DNA of 64,000 nt from Myroides odoratus DSM 2801 (GCF_000243275.1 NZ_CM001437.1:2673812-2737811); one strand, 5' to 3'. Counted from the first letter of the stretch, positions 43,006 to 52,385 are shown. A program made the numbers and translations. The notes: generated by a model not told the origin, from the letters alone.

Positions 43006-44238
43006 ATGCAAGTTCACCTACAAAAATCATCCATAATATTGGGACAAACCATTGTCATTTCAGGGAGTAAATCTGAAAGCAATCGCTTGTTGCTGTTGCA
43101 AAAGTTATTTCCTCAATTGGTTGTTGAGAATGTAGCTGATTCGGATGATGTGGTGGCTATGCAAGAAGGTTTAGCACATAAAACAGCAGTGGTTGACGTG
43201 CATCATGCAGGAACAGCTATGCGTTTTTTAACCGCTTATTTTGCTTTATGCCAAAATCAAACGGTGGTTTTAGAGGGGAGTGAACGCATGCGCAATCGCC
43301 CTATTGCTCCTTTGGTCGATGCATTACGCGCCTTAGGCGCTCAAATTACTTATACCGCCAAAGAAGGATTTCCACCCTTGCGTATTGATGGCATAGAAGC
43401 AGAAGGTGGAACTGTGGAGATATCCGCTGCTATCAGTAGCCAATATATTTCCGCATTACTACTTGTTGGAACGCGTTTAAAAAAAGGAATTACCATACAG
43501 CTCTTAGGGGAGATAACTTCAAGGCCCTATATTGAGATGACTTTGTCCATACTCAGAGAGTTGGGAGCCCAAACTTCTTTTGAAGGGCAAACCATTACTG
43601 TTTTTCCTCCGCTTCAACTCCAACAAACTCATTTTACAGTAGAAGCAGATTGGTCATCCGCTTCCTATTATTATTCTCTCTTGGCTTTGTCTCCTTTAGG
43701 TACAACACTGCGCTTGGGGAAATACAAAAAGGTGAGCTTACAAGGAGATTCCATCTTGCCTTCGATTTACGCTAAACTCGGCGTAGAAACAGTTTTTGAA
43801 GCTGATGATTACATTCGATTAACGAAAAGAGCAGAAGCTCAACCTACTTTTGAAGCTGATTTCAACGATACGCCTGATTTAGCCCAAACAGTAGTGGTCA
43901 GTTGTTTTGGTTTGGGAATCGCTTGTCATATACAAGGTTTACATACATTGAAAATCAAAGAAACCGATCGCTTAGTGGCTTTGCAAAACGAATTGGCTAA
44001 ACTAGGAGGGCAGCTGGTGGTTACAGCAGATAGTTTAACATTGGATGCGCATAGAAGTACAGGAATGACAGTACCAGCTATTGATACTTATCAAGATCAT
44101 CGGATGGCGATGGCATTTGCTCCGCTTGTGATGCAAATGGATCTCCTTATTCATGAAGCAGAAGTTGTCAGTAAATCATACCCTGCCTTTTGGAAAGACC
44201 TCCGAAAAATTGGTCTTCAGGCTATTGAATCTAAGTGA
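43006..44238 (+). CDS. aroA: 3-phosphoshikimate 1-carboxyvinyltransferase (EPSP synthase)
   Basis: Joins phosphoenolpyruvate to shikimate-3-phosphate in chorismate synthesis. The 410 residues carry GSKSESNRLLLL near residue 20, the family signature HAGTAMRFLTAYFA near residue 66, ERMRNRPIAPLVDALRALGA, the PEP-binding KIKETDRLVALQNELAKLGG near residue 320 and DHRMAMAFAPL near residue 364. The N-terminus is a little shorter than in E. coli AroA, as is common in Bacteroidota. It closes the run dtd, small membrane gene, mazG-like gene, aroA. Confidence 0.95.
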   Translation: MQVHLQKSSIILGQTIVISGSKSESNRLLLLQKLFPQLVVENVADSDDVVAMQEGLAHKTAVVDVHHAGTAMRFLTAYFALCQNQTVVLEGSERMRNRPIAPLVDALRALGAQITYTAKEGFPPLRIDGIEAEGGTVEISAAISSQYISALLLVGTRLKKGITIQLLGEITSRPYIEMTLSILRELGAQTSFEGQTITVFPPLQLQQTHFTVEADWSSASYYYSLLALSPLGTTLRLGKYKKVSLQGDSILPSIYAKLGVETVFEADDYIRLTKRAEAQPTFEADFNDTPDLAQTVVVSCFGLGIACHIQGLHTLKIKETDRLVALQNELAKLGGQLVVTADSLTLDAHRSTGMTVPAIDTYQDHRMAMAFAPLVMQMDLLIHEAEVVSKSYPAFWKDLRKIGLQAIESK

Positions 44239-44263
44239 GATAGAAAAAAATACGACTAAAAAC

Positions 44264-44295
44264 TTGACAACCCCTATCTCAAGGTCGTATATTTG
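44264..44295 (+). promoter_or_regulatory. Complete -33/-7 promoter of queA
   Basis: TTG at 44264-44266 and TATATTTG at 44288-44295 are separated by 21 bases, within the 17-23 base spacing of the Bacteroidota promoter. This is the best full promoter in the window. The leader to queA is about 50 bases. Confidence 0.7.
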
Positions 44296-44348
44296 TAAAA
44301 CTTAAAAAGAACTGACTTCTTTTTATTGAACTAATTAAAATTGTTTTC

Positions 44349-45398
44349 ATGAAGTTATCAAACTTTAATTTTGATTTGCCAGAAGAATTATTGGCAGAGT
44401 TTCCAGCTGAGAATAGAGATGAGGCTCGTTTAATGGTTATTGACCGTAAAACGGGAACGATCGAGCATAAATTATTCAAAGATGTTGTGGATTATTTTGG
44501 AGAAGGTGATGTAATGGTTTTAAACAATACGAAAGTATTTCCTGCACGTCTTTATGGAAATAAAGAAAAAACGGGTGCTAGAATCGAAGTTTTCTTATTG
44601 CGCGAATTGAATGAAGAACAACGTTTATGGGATGTATTAGTAGATCCTGCGCGTAAGATTCGAATTGGAAATAAATTGTACTTTGGAGAAGACGATTCAT
44701 TAGTTGCTGAAGTTATCGATAATACAACTTCTAGAGGTAGAACGTTGCGCTTTTTATATGATGGTTCATACGAGGAGTTCAGAACGAAACTACAAGAATT
44801 AGGAGAAACACCAATCCCGAAATACATCAACAGAGAAGTAGTTCCAGAAGATGCAGAACGTTACCAAACGATTTATGCAAAAGAAGAAGGTGCAGTAGCT
44901 GCTCCAACTGCAGGATTACACTTTTCTAAACACTTGATGAAACGCTTAGAAATCAACGGAATTAAATTTGCTGAAATCACTTTACATATTGGTTTAGGTA
45001 CATTCAATCCAGTTGAAGTAGAAGACTTGTCAAAACACAAAATGGATTCAGAAGAATTTGTGGTGTCTCAAGAAGCTTGTGATATTGTAAATAATGCAAA
45101 AGAAGAAAAACATAGAGTATGTGCTGTTGGTACTACTTGTATGAGAGCTTTAGAAAGTTCTGTTTCATCAAGCCAAACCCTAAACCCATATAGAGGATGG
45201 ACAAATAAATTTATTTTCCCTCCTTATGATTTTAGTATTGCCGATTGTATGATTACAAACTTCCACATGCCAAAATCTACTTTATTAATGATGATTTCTG
45301 CTTTCTGTGGTCATGATTTAATGATGAAAGCATACAAAGAAGCGGTAGAAGAAGGATACAAATTCTATTCTTACGGAGATGCAATGTTGATCTTATAA
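44349..45398 (+). CDS. queA: S-adenosylmethionine:tRNA ribosyltransferase-isomerase
   Basis: Transfers and isomerises the ribosyl part of SAM onto preQ1 in tRNA to make epoxyqueuosine. The 349 residues match the family: [20 protein letters not shown] at the start, [17 protein letters not shown] near residue 55, the [20 protein letters not shown] segment near residue 155, [19 protein letters not shown] near residue 183, and [19 protein letters not shown] near residue 310. It stands alone between a full promoter and a perfect terminator. Confidence 0.97.
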   Translation: MKLSNFNFDLPEELLAEFPAENRDEARLMVIDRKTGTIEHKLFKDVVDYFGEGDVMVLNNTKVFPARLYGNKEKTGARIEVFLLRELNEEQRLWDVLVDPARKIRIGNKLYFGEDDSLVAEVIDNTTSRGRTLRFLYDGSYEEFRTKLQELGETPIPKYINREVVPEDAERYQTIYAKEEGAVAAPTAGLHFSKHLMKRLEINGIKFAEITLHIGLGTFNPVEVEDLSKHKMDSEEFVVSQEACDIVNNAKEEKHRVCAVGTTCMRALESSVSSSQTLNPYRGWTNKFIFPPYDFSIADCMITNFHMPKSTLLMMISAFCGHDLMMKAYKEAVEEGYKFYSYGDAMLIL

Positions 45399-45424
45399 AA
45401 TCAACGAAAACTAAGATATCTATA

Positions 45425-45458
45425 AAAAATCCCTTGCTATTCCAGCAAGGGATTTTTT
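45425..45458 (+). terminator. Intrinsic terminator of queA
   Basis: AAATCCCTTGCT, loop ATTCC, AGCAAGGGATTTTTT: 12-bp perfect stem with T-run. Confidence 0.9.
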
Positions 45459-45523
45459 ATAAGTAGAAAATAGTGGAAATATTGATAAAAATTCTACATT
45501 TACAAAAACCAAAATTATAAACC

Positions 45524-46804
45524 ATGAAATTTGAGAATACGTTAGCTTTTGCTCAAAGTCTTGATGCTAAAGATACCTTATCAAACTATAGAAGTGAATT
45601 TAACTTTCCTAAAGTTAAAGGAAAACAAGTGATTTATTTTACAGGTAATTCACTAGGGCTTCAGCCTAAACGAGCAGTAGAATATGTAAATGAAGTGATG
45701 ACAGATTGGGCGAAGTTAGCAGTAGAAGGACACTTTTATGCAGATAAACCTTGGTGGGATTACCACGAAAGATTTAGTGAACCTTTAAGTAAAATTGTAG
45801 GAGCAAAACCTTCGGAAGTTACGGTAATGAATACGTTAACCGTAAACCTTCATTTGTTGATGGCTACGTTTTACAAACCTTCAGGAAAGCGCGTTAAGAT
45901 TTTATGTGAAGAAAAAGCATTTCCTAGTGATCAGTATTTAATCCAAACCCAAGTGAAATGGCATGGATTAGATCCTCAAGATGTAATCGTTGAGGTAAAA
46001 CGCAGACCTGGAGAACACAATTTTAGATTAGAAGATATTCTAGCAAAGATTGAAGAAGTAGGAGATGAGTTGGCTTTGGTACTAATGGGCGGTTTAAATT
46101 ATTATACGGGTCAAGTATTAGATATGAAAACCATCACAGCAAAAGCACACCAACAAGGGGCTTATGTAGGATGGGATTTGGCTCATGCTGCTGGAAATAT
46201 TAACTTAGAATTACACGATTGGGATGCGGATTTCGCTGCTTGGTGTAGTTATAAATACATGAATTCAGGACCTGGAAATGCTTCGGGCTGTTTTATTCAT
46301 GAAAAACATCATACCAATAAAGAATTAGTTCGCCTTGGCGGATGGTGGGGACACAACAAAGAAAGACGCTTTTTGATGGAACCAAATTACGATCCTATTG
46401 AAGGGGCACATGGATGGCAAATTAGTAATTTACCAATCTTGACTTTAGCTCCTTATTTAGCCTCGGTAGAGCTTTTTGCGGAAATTGGTATGCCGAAGTT
46501 AATTGAAAAGAGAAATTTGATTACGGCTTATTTAGAATTTATCATCAATACCATTGGTGCTGAAGTAGGTGGGAATTTTGAAATTATCACCCCAACAGAA
46601 CAAAGTGAACGCGCGAGTCAATTGTCTATCTTATTACATGGAGAAGGACGCGCTATGTTTACGTATTTAATGGAGGCTGGTGTAATCGTAGACTGGAGAG
46701 AACCAAATGTGATTCGCTTAGCGCCAGTGCCTTTGTACACTAGTTTTGAAGATATGTATCAGTTTGGACAAATCTTAAAAGAAGGGATTCTAAGTCAAAA
46801 ATAA
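45524..46804 (+). CDS. kynU: Kynureninase
   Basis: PLP enzyme that splits (3-hydroxy)kynurenine into (3-hydroxy)anthranilate and alanine. The 426 residues match bacterial/animal-type KynU: YFTGNSLGLQPKRAVEYV near residue 38, WWDYHERFSEPLSKIVGAKP, VMNTLTVNLHLLMATFYKP, VGWDLAHAAGNINLELHDW near residue 220, the PLP lysine in AAWCSYKYMNSGPGNASG near residue 247, and LGGWWGHNKERRFLM. It lies with the arginase-family gene and kmo in one direction, forming a kynurenine-degradation cluster. A near -7 box (TACATTTA) is about 22 bases upstream. Confidence 0.97.
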   Translation: MKFENTLAFAQSLDAKDTLSNYRSEFNFPKVKGKQVIYFTGNSLGLQPKRAVEYVNEVMTDWAKLAVEGHFYADKPWWDYHERFSEPLSKIVGAKPSEVTVMNTLTVNLHLLMATFYKPSGKRVKILCEEKAFPSDQYLIQTQVKWHGLDPQDVIVEVKRRPGEHNFRLEDILAKIEEVGDELALVLMGGLNYYTGQVLDMKTITAKAHQQGAYVGWDLAHAAGNINLELHDWDADFAAWCSYKYMNSGPGNASGCFIHEKHHTNKELVRLGGWWGHNKERRFLMEPNYDPIEGAHGWQISNLPILTLAPYLASVELFAEIGMPKLIEKRNLITAYLEFIINTIGAEVGGNFEIITPTEQSERASQLSILLHGEGRAMFTYLMEAGVIVDWREPNVIRLAPVPLYTSFEDMYQFGQILKEGILSQK

Positions 46805-46833
46805 TTTTGATAGTACGACTGTGATTTAATTCT

Positions 46834-46841
46834 TAAATTTG
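46834..46841 (+). promoter_or_regulatory. -7 promoter element for the arginase-family gene
   Basis: TAAATTTG, a perfect TAnnTTTG, 24 bases before the ATG at 46866. The gene thus has its own promoter within the kyn cluster. Confidence 0.6.
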
Positions 46842-46865
46842 CAGCGAAAAATAACAGCTTAATAT

Positions 46866-47948
46866 ATGTCAACAAAGCAACAAAAAATAGAGACTTTTGA
46901 TCCGTCTCAACCAGGGTTAGCAGATGCAACAATCTATGGTTTGCCTTTTACAGCAGAAGAAAGTGAAATAATTGTAGTTCCTGTGCCTTGGGAAGTAACA
47001 GTAAGTTATGGAGCAGGAGCATCAGAAGGACCAGAAGCAATTTTGGAAGCTTCTTACCAAGTAGACTTGTTACACCAAAACTACCCTGAATTGTGGAAGT
47101 TGGGAATCTATTTTGATGAAGCACCAGCACATTGGCAAGAACAAAGTGCTCAATACAAAACGTTAGCTCAACCTATTATTGAAGCTTTAGAAAATGGGGA
47201 GGATTTAGCGGATCACCCAACTTTACAAGAAAGCTTGAATACCATTAACCAAGTGTGTGATACTTTACATAAAGAAGTAGAAGCAAAAGTGGCTGACTGG
47301 ATGAGTAAAGGAAAACGCGTTGTATTGTTAGGAGGAGATCATAGTACACCTTTAGGGTATTATAAGGCTGTGGCTAGACAGCACGACTCTTTCGGAATTT
47401 TACATTTCGATGCGCATATGGATTTGAGAGATGCTTATGAAGGATTTACGTATTCGCATGCTTCTATTATGTTCAATACATTGAAATTACCTCAAGTTGA
47501 AAAAATTGTTCAAGTGGGGATTCGCGATTTCTGTGAACAAGAAGTGGATGTAGTGAAAGCTTCAGGACGCGTTTTAGTTCATACGGATGCAGATTTGAAA
47601 AAAGATGAGTTTGAAGGCATGAGCTGGAAAGTAAAATGTGATCAAATTATAGCTTCTCTACCACAAAAAGTAGTGATTAGTTTTGATATTGATGCGTTGT
47701 TACCTTGGTATTGTCCTAACACTGGTACACCTGTACCAGGAGGATTGACGTTTGAGCAAGCGACGTATTTAATCACTAGACTTTCAGAAACCAATAAAGA
47801 AATTATTGGAATGGATTTAGTAGAAGTTGCGCCAGGTGAAGATGATTGGGATGGAAATGTTGGAGCGAGACTTTTGTTCCATATGTGCGGAGCATTCGCA
47901 AAATCACAAGGATTGGCAGTAGGAAAGGAATTAACATTTGAGAAATAA
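46866..47948 (+). CDS. Arginase/agmatinase-family metallohydrolase in the kynurenine cluster
   Basis: A 360-residue enzyme of the ureohydrolase fold with a two-manganese site. All metal ligands are visible: GGDHS (H159), FDAHMD (D182, H184, D186) and SFDIDALLP (D274, D276). It is longer than typical arginases because of an insert at about residues 75-140 (YFDEAPAHWQEQSAQYKTLA onward). Flavobacterial homologues are often labelled agmatinase or formimidoylglutamase, but no arginine or histidine genes are here. Its place between kynU and kmo suggests hydrolysis of N-formylkynurenine, the otherwise missing step; this is an inference. A terminator follows, so kmo is transcribed separately. Confidence 0.9.
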   Translation: MSTKQQKIETFDPSQPGLADATIYGLPFTAEESEIIVVPVPWEVTVSYGAGASEGPEAILEASYQVDLLHQNYPELWKLGIYFDEAPAHWQEQSAQYKTLAQPIIEALENGEDLADHPTLQESLNTINQVCDTLHKEVEAKVADWMSKGKRVVLLGGDHSTPLGYYKAVARQHDSFGILHFDAHMDLRDAYEGFTYSHASIMFNTLKLPQVEKIVQVGIRDFCEQEVDVVKASGRVLVHTDADLKKDEFEGMSWKVKCDQIIASLPQKVVISFDIDALLPWYCPNTGTPVPGGLTFEQATYLITRLSETNKEIIGMDLVEVAPGEDDWDGNVGARLLFHMCGAFAKSQGLAVGKELTFEK

Positions 47949-47949
47949 A

Positions 47950-47982
47950 AAAATAATCCCTTTTAAAGGGATTATTTTTTTT
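47950..47982. terminator. Bidirectional terminator after the arginase-family gene
   Basis: AAATAATCCCTTT and AAAGGGATTATTT form a perfect 12-13-bp stem with flanking A- and T-runs. The stop codon of the small minus-strand gene lies in its 3' arm. Confidence 0.85.
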
Positions 47983-48133
47983 GATTTTCTTTTACAAAGA
48001 AGTTGATTAAGGTTAAAATGATGGCTAATGTAAGTAAGCTATAGACATACAAGCCACCGAAATCAAAAACAAACTGACAGATATACCAACAACCTGTCAG
48101 GAGAATAACGATAATCCAAATTAAATTTTTCAT
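47972..48133 (-). CDS. 53-residue two-helix membrane protein
   Basis: A short gene on the minus strand: ATG at 48133, stop at 47972-47974. The product is 53 residues with two hydrophobic segments (LIWIIVILLTGCWYICQFVF and LYVYSLLTLAIILTLINFF) joined by DFGG and a charged end (VKENQKK). The pattern of an N-terminal M-x-N-L-I-W-helix, central Gly-Gly and second helix resembles the small DUF5670/Lmo0937-type membrane proteins, whose function is unknown. It ends in its own terminator, and a near-consensus -7 box (TACTTTTA) lies about 20 bases upstream. Confidence is limited by its length. Confidence 0.62.
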   Translation of the reverse strand: MKNLIWIIVILLTGCWYICQFVFDFGGLYVYSLLTLAIILTLINFFVKENQKK

Positions 48134-48241
48134 TACTGTTAAGAGTGTGGTTTAAAAGTAGTCGATAATACGGAGAGCTAAAAACACTATTCAAATATTA
48201 ATTAGGTAATTATAATAAAGATTCAAATATTGAAAGGGGAT

Positions 48242-49588
48242 ATGGGGAAAAGTATTGCAATTGTAGGGAGTGGTTTGGTAGGAACTGTGTTGGCGATTGC
48301 GCTAAAACAAGAAGGACATCAAGTGTTTGTGTATGAAAAAGGAGATGATATTCGCACCATAGATTTTTCAGGACGTTCAATTAATTTAGCTCTTTCTGAG
48401 CGCGGATGGAAAATGCTGAAACGCGTCGGACTGGAAGAGAAGGTTCGTCAGTTTGGAATACCAATGCACCAACGTGCAATTCACCATGTTAATCGAGAAG
48501 AACACCAACCCTATGGAATCCACGGCGAAGCTATTTGGGCTGTTTCTCGTGGTGGATTAAATAAGAAATTAGTAGAATGGGCAGAAGAAGTAGGGGTTCA
48601 GTTTGTATTCAATACGCCGATTTGGAGTGTAGATACGAAAAGAGGTGTGCTGTATACGAGTGAATCTGAATATCAAGAATGGAAAGAGATTCAGCACGAT
48701 ATGGTTTTTGGAGCTGATGGCGCCTATTCTAAAGTGAGAAGTTGTTTACAAAGACGCAGTAGGTTTGAATACCAGCAATCCTATCTACCTATTGGTTATA
48801 AAGAATTGGTTATTCCTGCAAAAGCAACAGGTGTTTTTGCTATGGACGAGCATTCTTTCCATATTTGGCCAAGAAAAGATTTCATGTTAATCGCCTTACC
48901 CAATATGGATGGTTCGTTTACTTGTACATTATTTATGCCCTATCAAGGAGAAGTGTCGTTTGAGGCCATCAAAACCCAAGAGCAAGTGATAGCCTTTTTT
49001 CAAACCTATTTTCCCGACGCAATGCAATTGATGCCGGATTTAGTGGAATTGTATACTGCAAATCCAGTAAATTCACTTGTTACAACTACTTGTTTTCCTT
49101 GGGTGTATAAAGATAAGGTAGCCTTGATTGGAGATGCGGCACATGCTGTTGTACCTTTTTATGGACAAGGACTTAATGCAGGGTTAGAAGATGTTGATGT
49201 TTTATTGGATTATTTACAGCAAAATCCAGAAAATTGGATGGAAGCATTAGATCAATACCAATACTCTCGTAAGGTTAATGCTGATGCAATTGCCGAATTA
49301 TCGTACCGCAACTTTAGAGAAATGAGTGAGCTAACAGCAAATCCGTTGTTTTTGTTGCGCAAAAAAATAGAAAGCAAGTTCGCTAAAAAATATCCAGATT
49401 TATGGTTGCCTTTATATGATCGAGTAACGTTTAGTAAAGGTAGTTACCAAGAAGCTCTGGCAATTGGCGATGAACAAGCCGCTATTATGGATGTGATTAT
49501 GGAAACTGAACAGATAGAAGTTGTTTGGGATAGCCCTGAAATAGAAGAAAAATTAAAACAATTGATAAACGAAAATAGAGGATTTTAA
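48242..49588 (+). CDS. kmo: Kynurenine 3-monooxygenase-type FAD enzyme
   Basis: FAD- and NADPH-dependent aromatic hydroxylase that converts kynurenine to 3-hydroxykynurenine. The dinucleotide fold SIAIVGSGLVGTVLAIALKQ opens the protein; then come ALSERGWKMLKRVGL, MVFGADGAYSKVRSCLQ (the DG motif near residue 155) and VALIGDAAHAVVPFYGQGLN (GD motif near residue 295). The C-terminal part is hydrophobic enough for membrane contact, as known for KMO. The start is ATG 48242; an upstream TTG at 48230 would add four residues with no support. Its neighbour kynU uses the product. The last codons form one arm of the terminator shared with the convergent HerA-like gene. Confidence 0.95.
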   Translation: MGKSIAIVGSGLVGTVLAIALKQEGHQVFVYEKGDDIRTIDFSGRSINLALSERGWKMLKRVGLEEKVRQFGIPMHQRAIHHVNREEHQPYGIHGEAIWAVSRGGLNKKLVEWAEEVGVQFVFNTPIWSVDTKRGVLYTSESEYQEWKEIQHDMVFGADGAYSKVRSCLQRRSRFEYQQSYLPIGYKELVIPAKATGVFAMDEHSFHIWPRKDFMLIALPNMDGSFTCTLFMPYQGEVSFEAIKTQEQVIAFFQTYFPDAMQLMPDLVELYTANPVNSLVTTTCFPWVYKDKVALIGDAAHAVVPFYGQGLNAGLEDVDVLLDYLQQNPENWMEALDQYQYSRKVNADAIAELSYRNFREMSELTANPLFLLRKKIESKFAKKYPDLWLPLYDRVTFSKGSYQEALAIGDEQAAIMDVIMETEQIEVVWDSPEIEEKLKQLINENRGF

Positions 49589-49603
49589 TCCTCTATTTTC
49601 GTT
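49568..49603. terminator. Perfect 17-bp terminator shared by the ends of kmo and the HerA-like gene
   Basis: AACGAAAATAGAGGATT and its exact complement surround a TT centre. The left arm encodes the last residues of kmo, the right arm the last residues of the minus-strand gene. A six-T run follows on the plus strand. Confidence 0.85.
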
Positions 49604-51152
49604 TTTTAGTTGAAGTATTTCGTGTTGATTTGGAAGAACTACTGGATCCATTCATTACTTTACTCAGTAAACTAAAGGCTCCTTTGATAAAGGTAGCACT
49701 CGTTACAACCTTTAAGATACTTTTCGTAACTGTATTGTCTTCTTTTTTAGAAGAGGAACTAGATCTCGGCGTTGGAGCTTCTTCTTGCTCTTTGTCTTTT
49801 TGGGCAGAAACTCGTTCTTCTATTTTTTCAAAAGCACTGGCTGAGTCTATCGTTTGGTTGTATTTGGATACTAATTTTGAACGAGATAAAATAGCAACAA
49901 TTTCCCCCTCAGAAAGCACATCCATTCTACTCATCGGTGCTCGCATGGTGCAAACAACTAAAGGAGTTGGTGTCCCTTTTTCATTTAATGCTGTGACTAA
50001 TGCCTCTCCTGTTCCAAGCTGTGTGATAATCTCATTGGTGGTATAATAGGAGGTAGAAGGGAAGTTTTCCGAAGCCGCTTTGATTGCTTTTCTGTCTTTT
50101 TCAGTGAATGCACGTAGCGCATGCTGGATTTTTAAACCTAATTGTGCTAAAACACCATTGGGAATATCCGTTGGGTTTTGTGTAATAAAGTAAATTCCCA
50201 CTCCTTTCGATCGAATTAACTTAACAATAGTTTCAATTTGGCTTAATAAAGCTTTGCTTGCCTCATTGAAAATCAAATGGGCTTCATCTATAAAAATCAC
50301 CAATTCGGGTTGCCCGCTATCCCCTTGCTCAGGCATTTTATTGTAAACTTGAGTCAAGAGATTCAACATAAAAGTGGAGAATAATTTAGGCTTGTCCTGA
50401 ATATCAGTCAAGCGCAAAATATTGATATACCCTTTTCCCTTCTCGTCATAACGCATTAAATCACTAATGTCAAATGAAGGTTCTCCAAAGAATAAATCAG
50501 CTCCTTGTTGCTCTAATTCAATGACTTTTCTCAAAATAGCATTCATAGAAGCTGGAGAGATTTGTCCATATTCGCTTTCAATTTCTTTTTTACCTTCGTT
50601 TGTTAGGTACTGAAGAGTTCGTTTAAAGTCTTTTAAATTGAATAATTCCAGGTTTTCGTCCGCAGCATATTTGAATAACATCGCAACAATTCCGCTTTGT
50701 GTATCGTTGAGTTCGAGTATTCGACTCAGTAATATAGGGCCGAATTCGGAGATAGTCGCACGTAAACGCACACCATTTTGTTCTGAAAGTGTGAGTAATT
50801 CAACAGGAAATCCACTTGGTTCAAAAGGAATATTCATTTGTTCGTGGCGATTTTTGATAAAATCATTCAAGGTTCCTGGTTCGGCAATACCGCTAAAATC
50901 TCCTTTAATATCCATCATGAGCACGGGAATCCCTTTAGCAGAGAGCTGTTCCGATAAAACTTGTATCGTTTTTGTCTTTCCCGTACCCGTCGCTCCAGCA
51001 ATTAAACCATGGCGATTTAATGTTTTTAAGGGTAGATTTACAAAAGTGTCTGGAACAATTTTTTGATCCAGATTTGCACAGCCAATGGTAATAAAATCAC
51101 TTTTATGACTATAACCATTAATGATGTCAGTTTTAAAAATCTCTAGGCTCAT
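49593..51152 (-). CDS. HerA-like helicase domain (DUF853) ATPase
   Basis: A 519-residue P-loop ATPase of the FtsK/HerA superfamily. Walker A is GLIAGATGTGKTKTIQVLSE near residue 50, Walker B is ELVIFIDEAHLIFNEASKAL near residue 287, and the arginine-finger region follows YFITQNPTDIPNGVLAQLG. From about residue 440 the tail is low-complexity: acidic/Gln, then SSSSSKK, a short helix, and a Ser/Lys-rich basic end (SSSSSKSTRNTSTKKRK). HerA proteins pump or unwind DNA with NurA; no NurA gene is near, and DUF853 members have no firm role. It is a single gene facing kmo. Confidence 0.9.
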   Translation of the reverse strand: MSLEIFKTDIINGYSHKSDFITIGCANLDQKIVPDTFVNLPLKTLNRHGLIAGATGTGKTKTIQVLSEQLSAKGIPVLMMDIKGDFSGIAEPGTLNDFIKNRHEQMNIPFEPSGFPVELLTLSEQNGVRLRATISEFGPILLSRILELNDTQSGIVAMLFKYAADENLELFNLKDFKRTLQYLTNEGKKEIESEYGQISPASMNAILRKVIELEQQGADLFFGEPSFDISDLMRYDEKGKGYINILRLTDIQDKPKLFSTFMLNLLTQVYNKMPEQGDSGQPELVIFIDEAHLIFNEASKALLSQIETIVKLIRSKGVGIYFITQNPTDIPNGVLAQLGLKIQHALRAFTEKDRKAIKAASENFPSTSYYTTNEIITQLGTGEALVTALNEKGTPTPLVVCTMRAPMSRMDVLSEGEIVAILSRSKLVSKYNQTIDSASAFEKIEERVSAQKDKEQEEAPTPRSSSSSKKEDNTVTKSILKVVTSATFIKGAFSLLSKVMNGSSSSSKSTRNTSTKKRK

Positions 51153-51488
51153 TTTATATATTTTATATAATTAAAGGTGATTTTGAATCAAATACACAAG
51201 TAAACATGAAGAAATACTATAAATATCAAATGTTAAATGTATCTGGCTTGATGAAATAAAGATAGTAAAATTCATTTAGACTTATTATCTTTACCACTGC
51301 TTACTATTTTTTAAAAGTTAAGGTAAGTATAAAAAAGTCTTATGTTAAGTCAAGGTTAGCTTATTTTAAAAAAATGAATTTTAATTTTTTTATTTCATCT
51401 AAAAACATAAATTTGCGACACTGATGACTTTAAAAAAGTAAAAAAGTAATAAGTAATAATTGAAAAAAAAGAATTAAATTTTAAAAAG
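51153..51488. promoter_or_regulatory. Divergent AT-rich promoter region between the HerA-like gene and exbB
   Basis: This 336-base gap has no credible gene. It holds a perfect -7 box for exbB, TAAATTTG at 51408-51415, leaving an AT-rich leader of about 65-70 bases. No perfect -7 box was found for the minus-strand gene. No Fur-like palindrome was recognised, though TonB systems are often iron-controlled. Confidence 0.55.
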
Positions 51489-52325
51489 ATGACAAACGTA
51501 TCAAACGAATCAGTTGAAAAAGTAGGGTCAAGCTCAGGAGCAAGTAGATTATTTGCATCGTTAGCTGTAGTATTATGTATTGTTTTTGGATACCTTATTT
51601 GGCAATTCGTAATGGGTAACCCAGCGAACTTTGAGAATGGAGATCCAGCAGGACATCCACTACCAGGTAACTTTATGGGAATGGTTTATAAAGGGGGACC
51701 TGTTGTTGCTGTGTTAATTGGATTATTAACTATGACAATTGTTTTCTCAATCGAGAGATTTTTAGTAATCTCTAAAGCTTCTGGAAAAGGAGATGTTGGG
51801 AAATTCGTTAAAGAAATCCAAGTTTCTATCAATGAAGGAAGAATCGAAGAAGCTATGGAAGCTTGTGATGCTCAAAAAGGGTCAGTTGCTAACGTTGTTA
51901 GAGCTGGTTTAGTGAAGTATCAACAAATGAAAAAAGAAGGATACAATAGCGAAGAAGCTACTGAAGCTATCCAAAAAGAAATCGAAGAGGCTACAACTCT
52001 TGAGATGCCAATGTTAGAGAAAAACATGATTGTATTGGCTACATTAGTATCAATCGGTACATTATGTGGATTATTAGGAACAGTAACAGGGATGATTAAA
52101 GCGTTCTCAGCTTTAGCAACTTCTGGTACTCCTGACTCTGCTGCATTAGCAACTGGTATTTCTGAAGCATTAGTTTGTACTGCTACAGGTATTGGTACTT
52201 CAACATTAGCGATTGTAATGTATAACTCATTTACTACAAAAATTGATAGATTAACTTATTCAATTGATGAAGCTGGATTTGCTATTACTCAAGCATACAG
52301 AAGATTCAAAGGATTAGTAAAATAA
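51489..52325 (+). CDS. exbB: MotA/TolQ/ExbB proton channel protein
   Basis: Inner-membrane stator protein that, with ExbD, uses proton flow to power TonB. The 278 residues have a first helix at about 23-43 (LFASLAVVLCIVFGYLIWQF), a second at 70-92 (GGPVVAVLIGLLTMTIVFSI), a cytoplasmic helical part (residues 100-170) and the conserved last two helices (NMIVLATLVSIGTLCGLLGT, then ISEALVCTATGIGTSTLAIV with the channel-lining polar residues). First gene of exbB-exbD-exbD-tonB. Confidence 0.95.
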   Translation: MTNVSNESVEKVGSSSGASRLFASLAVVLCIVFGYLIWQFVMGNPANFENGDPAGHPLPGNFMGMVYKGGPVVAVLIGLLTMTIVFSIERFLVISKASGKGDVGKFVKEIQVSINEGRIEEAMEACDAQKGSVANVVRAGLVKYQQMKKEGYNSEEATEAIQKEIEEATTLEMPMLEKNMIVLATLVSIGTLCGLLGTVTGMIKAFSALATSGTPDSAALATGISEALVCTATGIGTSTLAIVMYNSFTTKIDRLTYSIDEAGFAITQAYRRFKGLVK

Positions 52326-52385
52326 TTTTAGAATAAGTATTAATTATCTTATATTGAAAAATATAGGAGTTAAAAAGATTTATCA

